This document shows, one piece after another, positions 1-7,225 of a stretch of 10,767 nt of DNA; the stretch's first letter is position 1, and each line of letters starts with the position of its first letter. This stretch comes from Pirellulales bacterium (GTDB lineage Bacteria; Planctomycetota; Planctomycetia; Pirellulales; JAICIG01): NCBI GenBank assembly GCA_025924495.1, contig JAICIG010000277.1:1-10767 (forward strand), given 5' to 3'. A program made the translations under genes and the position numbers. The notes beneath the pieces were generated by a model. The model was not told the origin of the DNA, searched no databases, and saw nothing but the letters and a program-made list of their open reading frames with translations.

Positions 1-810
1 GGGCAACTGTTCGTTCTTGGCTTTGTCGCTGAGCGGATTGTCGGCCAGGTAAAGCCGCAGGTAGGGAGTGAATCGTTTTTCGCCTTCGGCATCCGCCTTG
101 GCCGCATCGACGAGCGGCTGCAAGTCGGTGATCTTGTTGCGCTCCAAAAACAGCATGCTCAGTTGCGTGAAGGCGCCGATGCCGTTGAGGTTCTCCAACT
201 GATTGTCGCTGAGCTTCAACAGCGACAATCGCTTGATCTCGGCCAGCGGCGCCAGGTTGGTAATCTGGTTCTTGGCCAGGTCGAGCGACGAGAGCTTGGT
301 TAACTTGGCCAGCGGCGCCAGGTCGGTCAGCTTATTCTCGGCCAGGTATAGCGCCGAAAGCTTGGTCATGGCATCGAGCGGCGGCAGCGCAGTGAGTTGA
401 TTGCCCGACAACTCCAGGTATTGCATGCCGGCCAGTCCGGCCAGCGGTGCAATGTCGGCGATCTTGTTCTTCGACAAATCGAGCGATTGCAGGTTGGCGA
501 GGCCTTTCAGCGGCGTGACATCGGCGACTTCGTTGTTCGCCAGGTTGATCAGTTGCAGGTTGGTGCACTTATCCAGACCGCTCAGATCTTTGATCCCTTT
601 GCCTTTGGCTTCCAGGATGAAGACCTTGCGCAAATCTTCATCGGTCAGCATGGTGCTGGGATCTTTTTTGTCGAACAGCATCGCCCGGACGGCGGTTTCC
701 AGGTTGGCATCGGCAAACGGACCTGCTGCAACGGCTGGCTGCGCGGCCAGAGCCAACGTTGCGGAGGCCAAAGCCAAGATCGCCAAAGTAGAGCCAAAGT
801 GGTTTCTCAT
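1..810 (-). CDS. Exported leucine-rich-repeat (internalin/SDS22-type) protein, 3' end cut by window edge
   Basis: The reading frame is open from an ATG at 810 down to base 1 with no stop, giving 270 residues of a longer protein. A GGGAGGA Shine-Dalgarno sequence (819-825) lies 8 nt before the ATG. Residues 1-28 form a signal peptide: basic start (MRNHFG), a hydrophobic Leu/Ala stretch and an AVA-A type cleavage site, so the product is probably exported. Residues 85-238 hold seven leucine-rich repeats of exactly 22 residues, beginning at 85, 107, 129, 151, 173, 195 and 217. Each follows the pattern LxxLxLxxNxIxDxxPLxxLxx. After a short insertion (about 239-250) a further repeat-like unit (LRLYLADNPLSD) begins, so more may lie beyond the edge. 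LRR solenoids of this type bind proteins, but the partner cannot be told from sequence. It is divergent from the small exported gene at 1115. Family assignment is secure; function is unknown. Confidence 0.9.
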   Translation of the reverse strand, partial: MRNHFGSTLAILALASATLALAAQPAVAAGPFADANLETAVRAMLFDKKDPSTMLTDEDLRKVFILEAKGKGIKDLSGLDKCTNLQLINLANNEVADVTPLKGLANLQSLDLSKNKIADIAPLAGLAGMQYLELSGNQLTALPPLDAMTKLSALYLAENKLTDLAPLAKLTKLSSLDLAKNQITNLAPLAEIKRLSLLKLSDNQLENLNGIGAFTQLSMLFLERNKITDLQPLVDAAKADAEGEKRFTPYLRLYLADNPLSDKAKNEQLP

Positions 811-843
811 GATGGAGTTCCTCCCGGATCCGACAGAATCAAT

Positions 844-869
844 TTCTGGTTGTGTTAACTTCTGGTTGT
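844..869. repeat. 10-bp direct repeat upstream of the LRR gene
   Basis: TTCTGGTTGT occurs at 844-853 and again at 860-869. The copies are 16 bp start to start and are separated by the 6-bp palindrome GTTAAC (854-859). The pair lies 34-59 nt upstream of the LRR start codon. Tandem sites at fixed spacing are typical of operators, but no known regulator motif is recognised, and chance cannot be excluded. Confidence 0.4.
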
Positions 870-977
870 TGCGACGCCGCCTCAGACGCTTCGCGGCGGT
901 CGCATCGCCCCAAATCGATAAGCTCCTATTTTAGCTTGCCCGGCCGGCAGAGTTCCACTGGTCGAAAGGGTGCAAAA

Positions 978-1007
978 TTGGCTTTCGATGGCCCTCGGCA
1001 GTATATT
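978..1007 (+). promoter_or_regulatory. Weak candidate sigma70-type promoter for the gene at 1115
   Basis: TTGGCT (978-983) and TATATT (1002-1007) are separated by 18 bp. They match the -35 and -10 consensus at 4/6 and 5/6 positions. This would give a leader of roughly 100 nt before the ATG at 1115. Planctomycete promoters are poorly characterised, so the call rests only on consensus similarity. Confidence 0.25.
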
Positions 1008-1114
1008 CAGAAGCGAGATCCCAGGCATAAAGTCCGGGCTAAAAAGGGGCTGTGCTCGAGCGGCGTTGCGACCAGGCGTTCCTCCGTTTTCCCGTCTATT
1101 TGAGGAGGGCTGTG

Positions 1115-1522
1115 ATGTTCAAACGCATTTGGATTCTCGCGATCGTGGTCTTGGCGGCTGCCGGAGCAGCCTTGTCAGCGCCTGAGGCGAAACGTGAACT
1201 CGATCCGACTGAGCTCGCCAAAGGGAAGGTCGCGCGACAGGTCTTCGATCAAATCATTGCCAGGTATCGCAATGGCGAAGGCTATGACGTCGACGATCTG
1301 GCCTTATGGTCGCAGCGAATCTTGGTCGCCGATCTTGCCGCGTCGGCAGATGCGGAGCAGCGCAGGACCGCTTACGAGGCGCATCAGGCGCGCACCAGCG
1401 ACATCGAAAAGATCGCGGGTTCCTATTTCCGGGCAGGCATGGGCCGGCAGTCCGATGCGCTCGCGGCGGAATACTATCGTCTCGACGCGGAATCGCAACT
1501 TGCCAATATCAAACGGCCGTAG
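1115..1522 (+). CDS. Small exported protein of unknown function (135 aa)
   Basis: The ATG at 1115 is chosen over an in-frame ATG at 1052 for two reasons: GAGGAGGG (1102-1109) sits about 6 nt before it, and the protein then opens with a classic signal peptide. That peptide has basic residues (MFKR), a hydrophobic core (IWILAIVVLAAAGAAL) and SA-PEA cleavage at about residue 22. The mature part of about 113 residues is charged and probably mostly helical. It starts LDPTELAKGKVARQVFDQII and ends NIKRP, and has no cysteine and no catalytic motif that I recognise. The likely location is the periplasm or cell surface. The TAG stop (1520-1522) directly abuts the stop of the convergent radical SAM gene. 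I do not recognise the family and assign no function. The gene call is well supported by the start signals and signal peptide. Confidence 0.75.
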   Translation: MFKRIWILAIVVLAAAGAALSAPEAKRELDPTELAKGKVARQVFDQIIARYRNGEGYDVDDLALWSQRILVADLAASADAEQRRTAYEAHQARTSDIEKIAGSYFRAGMGRQSDALAAEYYRLDAESQLANIKRP

Positions 1523-3016
1523 TTAACCCGGCATGGCCGATTTGACCGGCAAGGGGCGATGCACGTAGAGAGCGCCCGGGTCGATGCGGATGGTCGGTTC
1601 GGGCAGGCGCATTTCATAAGTCACGGGCCGCCGATGATCGGCAAGTTGCCGCTGGGGGTTATAGACCGAATTGAACTTCCACAGCATGCGTGCGAAGTTC
1701 GTCTGGCCTTGGGCCAGCAGTTTGGCGGTCAAAGCGAAGGTGCTGCGCAGCGCGGCCCAGCCCAGGTGCTTGCGGTTGAGCACCTGCTGCGTTCGCACCA
1801 GCTCTTCATAGAATTGCGCGAGCGGCAGCGCGGTGGGCAGCACGGCGTGCTGTACGTCGAACAGCCGATAGTCGCGACTGGTGAAGCGCCGCGATTCGGT
1901 GTGCCAGGTCTCCGTGCCCGGATAAGGCGTGTTCACTGTCACATGCACGATCTCCGGCACCGACAAGGCCCACTCGCGGAGCACCTCGAACCGCCGCACG
2001 TCCCAACTTGGATCAGCGATGATGTTCACGGCCACGACAATGCCGAGCGACCGGGCGCACTCGAGCGCCTCGAAGTTCTTGCCCAGCGCCACGCGCTTGC
2101 GAAACTTCTTTAATCCTTCATCATCGACCGCCTCCAGCCCGAGAAACATGTACTGCAAGCCGAGCCGCCGCCAGCGCTCAAAGACCTCGCGGTTGCGCAA
2201 CAGCACGTCGCCGCGCGTCTCCAGATAATACTGCTTGCGAATGCCTCGACGCTCGATCTCGTCGGCCAGTGCGTGCCCTTGCTCGGGATGGATAAAGGCC
2301 ACGTCATCGACGATGAACACGCCCTGTTCGCGCACGCGGGCCAGATCGTCGGCCGCGCGCTCGGGGCTCAGCTTGCGGTAACTGCGGCCATAAAAGGTCC
2401 ATGCGCTGCAGAAGGTGCAATCCCAGGGGCAGCCGCGTGAGAACTCGATCGACGCGCATGGATCGAGACTGCCGATGAAATAGCGCTTGCGCCGCCGTAG
2501 CAGGTCGCGCGCTGGCTGAATGGCATCGAGATCCTTAATCAATTGCGGCGGGGGACCGGCGCCTCGCGACGTGACGACGCCGGGCAGGCCGTCGACGGCT
2601 TCGCGGTCGTCCTGGGCTGTTTCCAACAGGCGCGGCACGATCTCCTCGCCTTCGCCGCGAACGATGCAATCGACGGCGCCGGCCGCATGGTCGAGGATTT
2701 CAGCCGCTGTGAAGCTGGCGCTATGGCCGCCGGCGAAAATAAAGCACTCGGGCAGGCGTCGCCGCGTGGCGATTGCCAGGTCGACCGCTTCCGGAATGTT
2801 CGCCAGGTAATTCAGCGAGAAGCCGACGGCGTCCGGTCGCCACTCGTCGAGCAGGCGGAAATAATCTCGATGCCGATAGCTCTGCAGATCGAGCAGGCGC
2901 ACCTCGTGCCCTGCTCGCCGTGTCGCTTCGGCCACCAACTCCAGACCGAGCGGTTCCAGTCGCAGATATACCTCCGAGTACATCAATGCACTCGGATGGA
3001 CATAAAGGACCTTCAT
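1523..3016 (-). CDS. hpnR: B12-binding radical SAM protein, probable hopanoid C-3 methylase HpnR
   Basis: This is a 497-residue protein with an N-terminal cobalamin-binding Rossmann-like domain (about 1-145, with GGHSASF at 96-102 and GEGE at 121-124). A radical SAM core follows (about 185-400). Its iron-sulfur motif is C196-x3-C200-x2-C203 within RGCPWDCTFC. Full-length resemblance to HpnR, recognised from memory, includes the start MKVLYVHPSALMYSEVYLRL, SAWTFYGRSYRK after the cluster motif, KQYYLETRGD, NIIADPSWD, and the C-terminal QTNFARMLWKFNSVYNP block. HpnR adds a methyl group at C-3 of the hopanoid A ring using SAM and methylcobalamin, probably at the membrane. The ATG at 3016 has AGGA 6 nt upstream. 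The gene lies 78 nt downstream of the Gfo/Idh/MocA gene on the same strand, so co-transcription is possible. No other hopanoid gene is in the window. The alternative is a paralogous B12-radical SAM methylase with another lipid substrate. Confidence 0.72.
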   Translation of the reverse strand: MKVLYVHPSALMYSEVYLRLEPLGLELVAEATRRAGHEVRLLDLQSYRHRDYFRLLDEWRPDAVGFSLNYLANIPEAVDLAIATRRRLPECFIFAGGHSASFTAAEILDHAAGAVDCIVRGEGEEIVPRLLETAQDDREAVDGLPGVVTSRGAGPPPQLIKDLDAIQPARDLLRRRKRYFIGSLDPCASIEFSRGCPWDCTFCSAWTFYGRSYRKLSPERAADDLARVREQGVFIVDDVAFIHPEQGHALADEIERRGIRKQYYLETRGDVLLRNREVFERWRRLGLQYMFLGLEAVDDEGLKKFRKRVALGKNFEALECARSLGIVVAVNIIADPSWDVRRFEVLREWALSVPEIVHVTVNTPYPGTETWHTESRRFTSRDYRLFDVQHAVLPTALPLAQFYEELVRTQQVLNRKHLGWAALRSTFALTAKLLAQGQTNFARMLWKFNSVYNPQRQLADHRRPVTYEMRLPEPTIRIDPGALYVHRPLPVKSAMPG

Positions 3017-3094
3017 GGCGATTCCTTTCGAAGGGCCGGAACGTGAAGGACAGAAGCTGAAGGAGGAGAGTTCGCCCTCGGATTTCCCGTCTCC

Positions 3095-4111
3095 TTAGCC
3101 CTCTTTCCCCGCTGCTGTCTTACCGATCTCTTCCCAGCGACCGCTTCGACCTGAGCGAAAGAGGGCTTCGATCACCTGCATATTCGCGGCGGCGTCTTCA
3201 ATCGGCGTCGGCACGGGGGCGTTGTCGAGAATGGCCTGGGAGAACAAGTCGCCTTGAATCGTGTACTGGTCGCAAACCGGCAGGACGATGTCCTCGATGC
3301 CCGCCTTCGTTTGCAGCCAGAGCCGGCATGGTTTGTCGGGCGGTGCATTGAAGGGGATTTCGATCTCCACGCGCCCCTCGGCGCCGAAGATTTGCACGCG
3401 CTGGTAGGACGCCAGTTGCGTGCTGCAAGTAAAGCTGGCACTGCCGGAGCCGAAGTCCATGATGGCCGAAGCAAAGCGATCGGTCTTGAACTCGGGATCG
3501 TACTCGACCTGGGCGAACACCCGGCGAGGCTCGGCGCCGAACAGAAACCGCGAGAGCGAAATCGGATAGCAGCCGATATCCATCAACCCGCCGCCGCCGA
3601 TCTCCGCCTGATTGCGGACATCGGATGCATCGCGATTGTAGTAAGAGAAAAAGCTCTGGATCGTCTTAAGCGGCCCAAGCCGCCCGTCAGCGACCAGATG
3701 CCTGGCCGTCACCCACTGCGGGTGATGCCGGTACATGAAAGCTTCCATCAGCTTCAATTGCGGATGTAGCTTGCCGGCTGCGATCAATTGCTCGGCTTCG
3801 GCCGAACTAAGGCCGATCGGTTTTTCACACAGCACGTGCTTGCCCGCCTCAAGACACTTGATCGACCAGGGGACGTGCAGGTGGTTGGGCAAAGGAACGT
3901 AGACGGCATCGATTTCCTTGTCGGCCAGCAGTTCCTCATACGATCCATAGGCTTTGGCCAGGCCTAGTTGTTTGGCCGCCTGCTGCGATCGTTCGAGCGA
4001 GCGAGAAGCGATGGCAACGACTTCGGCGTTCCGGCACCGCTGCATGGCGGGAATCACCTTTACGGTGGCAATTTTCGCCACGCCCAGCACGCCCCAACGC
4101 ACTTTGCTCAT
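3095..4111 (-). CDS. Gfo/Idh/MocA-family NAD(P)-dependent oxidoreductase
   Basis: This 338-residue protein, the usual length for the family, starts with a Rossmann nucleotide-binding fold: GVLGVAKIA at 7-15 and VVAIASRS at 31-38. The family hallmark EKP is at 96-98 (within HVLCEKPIG), where the lysine is catalytic in characterised members. The C-terminal alpha/beta substrate domain begins near LMEAFMYRHHP (121-131) and includes GGGGLMDIGCYPIS (172-185). The MEAFMYRxHP and DIGCYPI signatures place it nearest the glucose-fructose oxidoreductase, D-xylose 1-dehydrogenase and dihydrodiol dehydrogenase branch. It probably oxidises or reduces a sugar or cyclitol. No signal peptide is seen, so it should be cytoplasmic. 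The Shine-Dalgarno is weak (GGA about 10 nt before ATG 4111). It lies directly upstream of hpnR. The exact substrate cannot be inferred. Confidence 0.88.
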   Translation of the reverse strand: MSKVRWGVLGVAKIATVKVIPAMQRCRNAEVVAIASRSLERSQQAAKQLGLAKAYGSYEELLADKEIDAVYVPLPNHLHVPWSIKCLEAGKHVLCEKPIGLSSAEAEQLIAAGKLHPQLKLMEAFMYRHHPQWVTARHLVADGRLGPLKTIQSFFSYYNRDASDVRNQAEIGGGGLMDIGCYPISLSRFLFGAEPRRVFAQVEYDPEFKTDRFASAIMDFGSGSASFTCSTQLASYQRVQIFGAEGRVEIEIPFNAPPDKPCRLWLQTKAGIEDIVLPVCDQYTIQGDLFSQAILDNAPVPTPIEDAAANMQVIEALFRSGRSGRWEEIGKTAAGKEG

Positions 4112-4141
4112 CGGGAGAATTCCAGAGTCGTCAATTCAAGA

Positions 4142-4190
4142 GCTTATACATCGGGCGCGGCGCCCCACGGGGCGCCGCGCACCGATAAGC
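4142..4190 (-). terminator. Strong GC-rich hairpin between the DUF2071 and oxidoreductase genes
   Basis: The 12-base arm 4155-4166 is perfectly complementary to 4169-4180 (2-nt centre; realistically a 10-bp stem with a 6-nt loop). The stem extends outward with TCGG (4151-4154) pairing CCGA (4182-4185) past one bulged A. GCTTA (4142-4146) then pairs TAAGC (4186-4190) across an unpaired TACA. It begins 20 nt after the DUF2071 stop codon, which suits a terminator of that leftward transcript. There is no U-rich tract on the minus-strand side, so it is not a classical intrinsic terminator. It could instead be an interspersed palindromic repeat or mRNA-stabilising structure. Confidence 0.5.
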
Positions 4191-4209
4191 CAAGCTACCA
4201 TCTTGCCGC

Positions 4210-4962
4210 TCAGACGGAAACCAGCGGAAAGATTTCGACGTCGACCCGCTCGCTGAAGGCGGCATGACACGGCGGCTCGCAAACCTCGATGCCGTTGGCG
4301 GCCAGTAACGACTCTTGCAGGCTCACGGCCCGCGCCGACTTTAGCGCGTAGGGGAGATGGTGAACCTGACCGCGCAGCAGCCGGCCGCGGCGCTCGCAGT
4401 AGAGGAAGTACCGTTCAATCAAGAAGTGCTCCAGCGTCCCCGGCACGGCATGGCCGGAGTTCGTCGCCGGAAACTGCGGGCCAATCTCGGCGTCGAGCGA
4501 CAGGTGAGCTCCCGCCGGGCCTGGCCACAATCGCCGACTGGCGTACTGCACACGGTCGCCGGCTCGGGTGACCGACATCGACGCTCGGAAATAATTCAGG
4601 CCCCAAAAGCGGCGGGCGATCTCGACCGCCAGCGAGTTCGCTGCTTCGAGGCTGAAAAACCAGACGCCCGGATCGCGGCCTCGGCAGTGAACGTAGGTGC
4701 GCACGTTCGTTTCCCGGAAAGCGAAGCCCCAGGGAAACCAGCGCGGCCGCACGCCCGACATTTGAAACGGCACCAGCCCAACCCAGGCGTCTCCTTGCCA
4801 GGTGTCAAGCGAGAGTCCTTGAGGGAGCAATGCCGCGATCATTTCCGAGGGCACGCGCCAATGGAGAAATAACAAATTACTCCAGCAGTGATATCCGATC
4901 GCCCGGCCGGAAGGCCGCTGAGTAGGACTCAGCCGATCAATCTCGAGAGCGGCGACGCACAT
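4210..4962 (-). CDS. DUF2071 (YqjF-like) family protein
   Basis: This 250-residue protein matches the DUF2071 pattern along its length. It has NLLFLHWRVP (29-38), an LLPQGLSLDTWQGDAWVGLV block (45-64), PFQMSGVRPR (65-74), then RETNVRTYV (83-91) and GVWFFSLEAAN (99-109). The family fold is thought to be acetoacetate-decarboxylase-like, but no activity is established and nothing here points to a substrate. There is no signal peptide or membrane segment, so a cytoplasmic location is expected. The ATG at 4962 has no good Shine-Dalgarno (AGG about 14 nt upstream), so the true start may be a little further in. Family motifs begin only near residue 22, so this does not affect the call. It appears monocistronic: a hairpin follows its stop, and 136 nt separate it from the Uma2 gene upstream. 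Confidence 0.85.
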   Translation of the reverse strand: MCVAALEIDRLSPTQRPSGRAIGYHCWSNLLFLHWRVPSEMIAALLPQGLSLDTWQGDAWVGLVPFQMSGVRPRWFPWGFAFRETNVRTYVHCRGRDPGVWFFSLEAANSLAVEIARRFWGLNYFRASMSVTRAGDRVQYASRRLWPGPAGAHLSLDAEIGPQFPATNSGHAVPGTLEHFLIERYFLYCERRGRLLRGQVHHLPYALKSARAVSLQESLLAANGIEVCEPPCHAAFSERVDVEIFPLVSV

Positions 4963-5098
4963 GGGAAAAGTAACCTGCAGCGCTCGTTTGAGTGGATATT
5001 CCGGCGAATTATCAACCGGATGCAGCGCCGGCGATTAACCGCTTATTGCGCGATGATGCCCACGCAACTTGCGTCGGCCATGATCGCTGCTGCGGCGC

Positions 5099-5650
5099 TT
5101 ACTCGAAAAGCAGCCGCACGGCGATCCGCCAATTGCCGATCCATTCCGGCAGCGCCAATTCGTCGTCTGCGGTCAGGGTGCGACCGGGATGATCGGAATC
5201 ATGCACGATGACGATCCGCTGCTCGGGATCGACGACGCAAACCGCCAACACGCCTGCCTTCAGATATTCGCTGACCTTGGCCAGTACGTCAGGCCAGCGG
5301 TCCCCCGGCGATAGCACCTCGAAGATCAGTTCGGGCGCCGAAGCCGGATAGCCCTTGGGGACGGAATCTTTCGGCAATCGGGCGAAGCTATAGAAAGCGA
5401 CGTCGGCGCCTCGCACCGTGTCGGGGCGGCGCTCGGTGACGACTCCCGAATCATTGGTAACGACGCGACCGAGACTGCGCTGCGACACGAAGTTGCGCAG
5501 CAAGCCTGCAATGGCGCCGCAAACCAACCCGTGCCGAAAGCCGGGCACGTTCATAACGACGATCCTTCCCCGCACAAGTTCCGTCGGCCGGCCCTGATCG
5601 GGCAAGTGGAGAAATTCTTCGGCGGTCAGCAGGGCTTCGATCGTAGCCAT
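5099..5650 (-). CDS. Uma2-family (DUF820) PD-(D/E)XK-fold protein
   Basis: This 183-residue protein has typical Uma2 length and motif order. It opens with LLTAEEFLHLPD (7-18) and ELVRGRIVVM (24-33). RGADVAFYS (80-88) follows, with candidate metal ligand D83. Next comes PELIFEVLSPGDRW (106-119), with E107 and E111, then KVSEYLKAGV (125-134) with candidate catalytic K125 and VVDPE (139-143). The expected acidic and lysine residues of the restriction-endonuclease-like fold are all present, so the protein is probably intact. Uma2 proteins are abundant in cyanobacteria and planctomycetes. They are annotated as putative endonucleases, but their physiological role is not established. No partner toxin, methylase or transposase lies next to it. 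No clear Shine-Dalgarno precedes the ATG at 5650. It may be cytoplasmic and solitary. Confidence 0.88.
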   Translation of the reverse strand: MATIEALLTAEEFLHLPDQGRPTELVRGRIVVMNVPGFRHGLVCGAIAGLLRNFVSQRSLGRVVTNDSGVVTERRPDTVRGADVAFYSFARLPKDSVPKGYPASAPELIFEVLSPGDRWPDVLAKVSEYLKAGVLAVCVVDPEQRIVIVHDSDHPGRTLTADDELALPEWIGNWRIAVRLLFE

Positions 5651-5716
5651 AAGATGAGTGCTCGCTCAGTTGATCTGCGGCAGCTCCATTTTACTTTAGC
5701 CGCGGATCAGCCCCAA

Positions 5717-5741
5717 GCCCGCCGGCTGCGAGACGGCAGGC
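5717..5741 (-). terminator. Possible terminator hairpin after the TlpA-like gene
   Basis: GCCCGCCG (5717-5724) and CGGCAGGC (5734-5741) form an 8-bp stem with a 9-nt loop in minus-strand RNA, with one G-U pair. It starts 37 nt past the stop codon of the TlpA-like gene. No T-rich tract follows, so it is only a weak candidate. Confidence 0.28.
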
Positions 5742-5778
5742 GTAAATAGGTGAATAAATGCCAATCAGCCGAGCCGGT

Positions 5779-7137
5779 TCAGCTCTTCTCGACCTTGCTG
5801 CTCTTTGACGACTTCTTCGGCTTAGGTTTTTCCTCGTCGTCGCCGGCGCCGGTCAGTTCGGCAACACGTTTGCCCAACTCTTCGCCACGGGCGCTTAAGG
5901 TGACGACTTTGCCGTCTCGGCCGACCAGAATCGTGGCCGGAATGGCGCTGATGCCGTAGTAGCTGGCCATCGGATGTTCCCAGCCGGTGGCCTTCGAGTC
6001 GCTGCTGAACAGAATGGGCCAGGGAAGCTTTTCTTCCTCCAGGAATTCCTCGAGCGTTTTCTTATCGTCATCCAGGCTGATGCCGACAACATCGAAGCCG
6101 CGGTCATGGTATTTTTCGTACGTCTCTTTCACGTTCGGCAATTCCTGGATGCACGGTCCGCACCAGGTGGCCCAGAAGTCGACCAACACCACCTTGCCTT
6201 TATATTTCGACCAGTCGAACGATTTGCCATTGACCAACGTCCCTTCGATCTTGATGGGGTTGCCAATGAGCTTCAGCTTGCGCACGGAGCCTAACAGCTT
6301 CTCTGCGGCGGCCTTGATGTCGTCGTTGTCGCTCTTGGCGAGCAGCTTGGCGACCTGCTCGTAGGTGTCTGCCGCGGCATCGGGCTTCCCCTCGTTTTCA
6401 TACAAGCGACCTGCATACATGCTGAACTCGGCAGCCTTAATGGCAACGTCCGGATCGTCGCTCTTGGCAAAGGCGACGGCAAGTTCGCCGGCAGCCTTCG
6501 CGCCCGACAAATCACCATCGACCTGCTGCAGCATCTGCACGGCGACGGCAGCCAGCGGGACCATGCGTGGCTGCAGCCGAGCGCGCGTCAGAAAGCCTTT
6601 CGCCTTCGCAGCGAATTCCTTCATGTCATCGTTGGAAGTTTCATCGAGGCCCTCTTTCTCCTTCACGAGCTGAAAGTACTCGGCGGTCTCGGCGATGCCC
6701 GGCCGCTTGTCGTTTTTCAGCTTGGCGACCAAGGCGTCGAGCTTTTCGCCGGCATCTTCGCTGCCCAATCGCTTCATCACCGCCAAGGCTTCGAGCTTGG
6801 CTTCGATCGCCGAGGCGAACGTTTCATCGTCGGGCTTGGCGGCGACAATCTTGTCGGCGGCGGCCACGATTTTGCCCATGATCTGGCGGATGTTCTCCAT
6901 GCGGGCCGCGCGGCTCGAGCCCTTGGCCTGCGACGTCAGCAGCTTCTTGATGTATTCGAGCAGTTCCTTAGGCGAGCCGTCGGGAACATCATCTGCCGCC
7001 GCATTGTCCGCCGCTTTGGCGCCCTTCGATTTGGGCTCCTCGTCTTCGGCGGCTCGCAACACGGTCGAGGCGAGAACCACCGCGATCGCTAACAAAGCCC
7101 CGCTCACAGAAGAGGGCCGCAGGAACGGAAATGACAT
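5779..7137 (-). CDS. Exported TlpA/ResA-like thioredoxin-fold protein with long helical N-terminal region
   Basis: This 452-residue protein has a signal peptide (about 1-30: basic Arg at 7, a hydrophobic VSGALLAIAVVLASTVL core, cleavage near RAA-ED). A charged, largely helical region follows (about 55-285) with TPR-like Ala-rich helix pairs, for example AAEFSMYAGRLYENEGKPDA (235-254). The C-terminal thioredoxin domain covers about 291-428. It carries the redox motif W325-C-G-P-C329 after VVLVDFWAT, a typical FDVVGISLDDD strand (348-357), and the cis-proline loop AIPATILVGRDG (398-409, P400). Both cysteines are present, so it should be redox-active outside the cytoplasm, reducing disulfides or helping cytochrome c maturation as TlpA/ResA relatives do. 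A Lys/Ser/Pro-rich tail (435-452) is unusual. GGAAAGG lies about 11 nt before the ATG. Redox partner and substrate are unknown. Confidence 0.9.
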   Translation of the reverse strand: MSFPFLRPSSVSGALLAIAVVLASTVLRAAEDEEPKSKGAKAADNAAADDVPDGSPKELLEYIKKLLTSQAKGSSRAARMENIRQIMGKIVAAADKIVAAKPDDETFASAIEAKLEALAVMKRLGSEDAGEKLDALVAKLKNDKRPGIAETAEYFQLVKEKEGLDETSNDDMKEFAAKAKGFLTRARLQPRMVPLAAVAVQMLQQVDGDLSGAKAAGELAVAFAKSDDPDVAIKAAEFSMYAGRLYENEGKPDAAADTYEQVAKLLAKSDNDDIKAAAEKLLGSVRKLKLIGNPIKIEGTLVNGKSFDWSKYKGKVVLVDFWATWCGPCIQELPNVKETYEKYHDRGFDVVGISLDDDKKTLEEFLEEEKLPWPILFSSDSKATGWEHPMASYYGISAIPATILVGRDGKVVTLSARGEELGKRVAELTGAGDDEEKPKPKKSSKSSKVEKS

Positions 7138-7225
7138 ATTGGACCGCCTTTCCGACAGTTTCTTTCATGACTATGGGTAGTCCCCTTTTCCAGCAAGCTA
7201 ACCCGCCGGGTGCTTTGTTGCAAAT

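Larger units (their letters stand above)
811..1114. other. Divergent intergenic region
   Basis: This 304-base stretch separates the leftward LRR gene from the rightward small exported gene and should hold both promoters. It contains the Shine-Dalgarno sequence of the LRR gene (819-825), a 10-bp direct repeat (844-869), an imperfect GC hairpin (CCGCC at about 877-881 pairing with GGCGG at about 895-899), a weak sigma70-like box pair (978-1007), and the strong Shine-Dalgarno GAGGAGGG (1102-1109) of the gene at 1115. I see no convincing coding frame: the open frames here lack ribosome sites and family resemblance. Confidence 0.6.

Noticed and set aside
203..934. Overlapping + strand open frames across the LRR gene
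   Set aside because: They are reverse-strand shadows of the 66-bp repeat periodicity in the LRR gene.
1559..2113. A 184-codon + strand frame opposite hpnR
   Set aside because: It is the complement of conserved radical SAM sequence and has no independent start signal.
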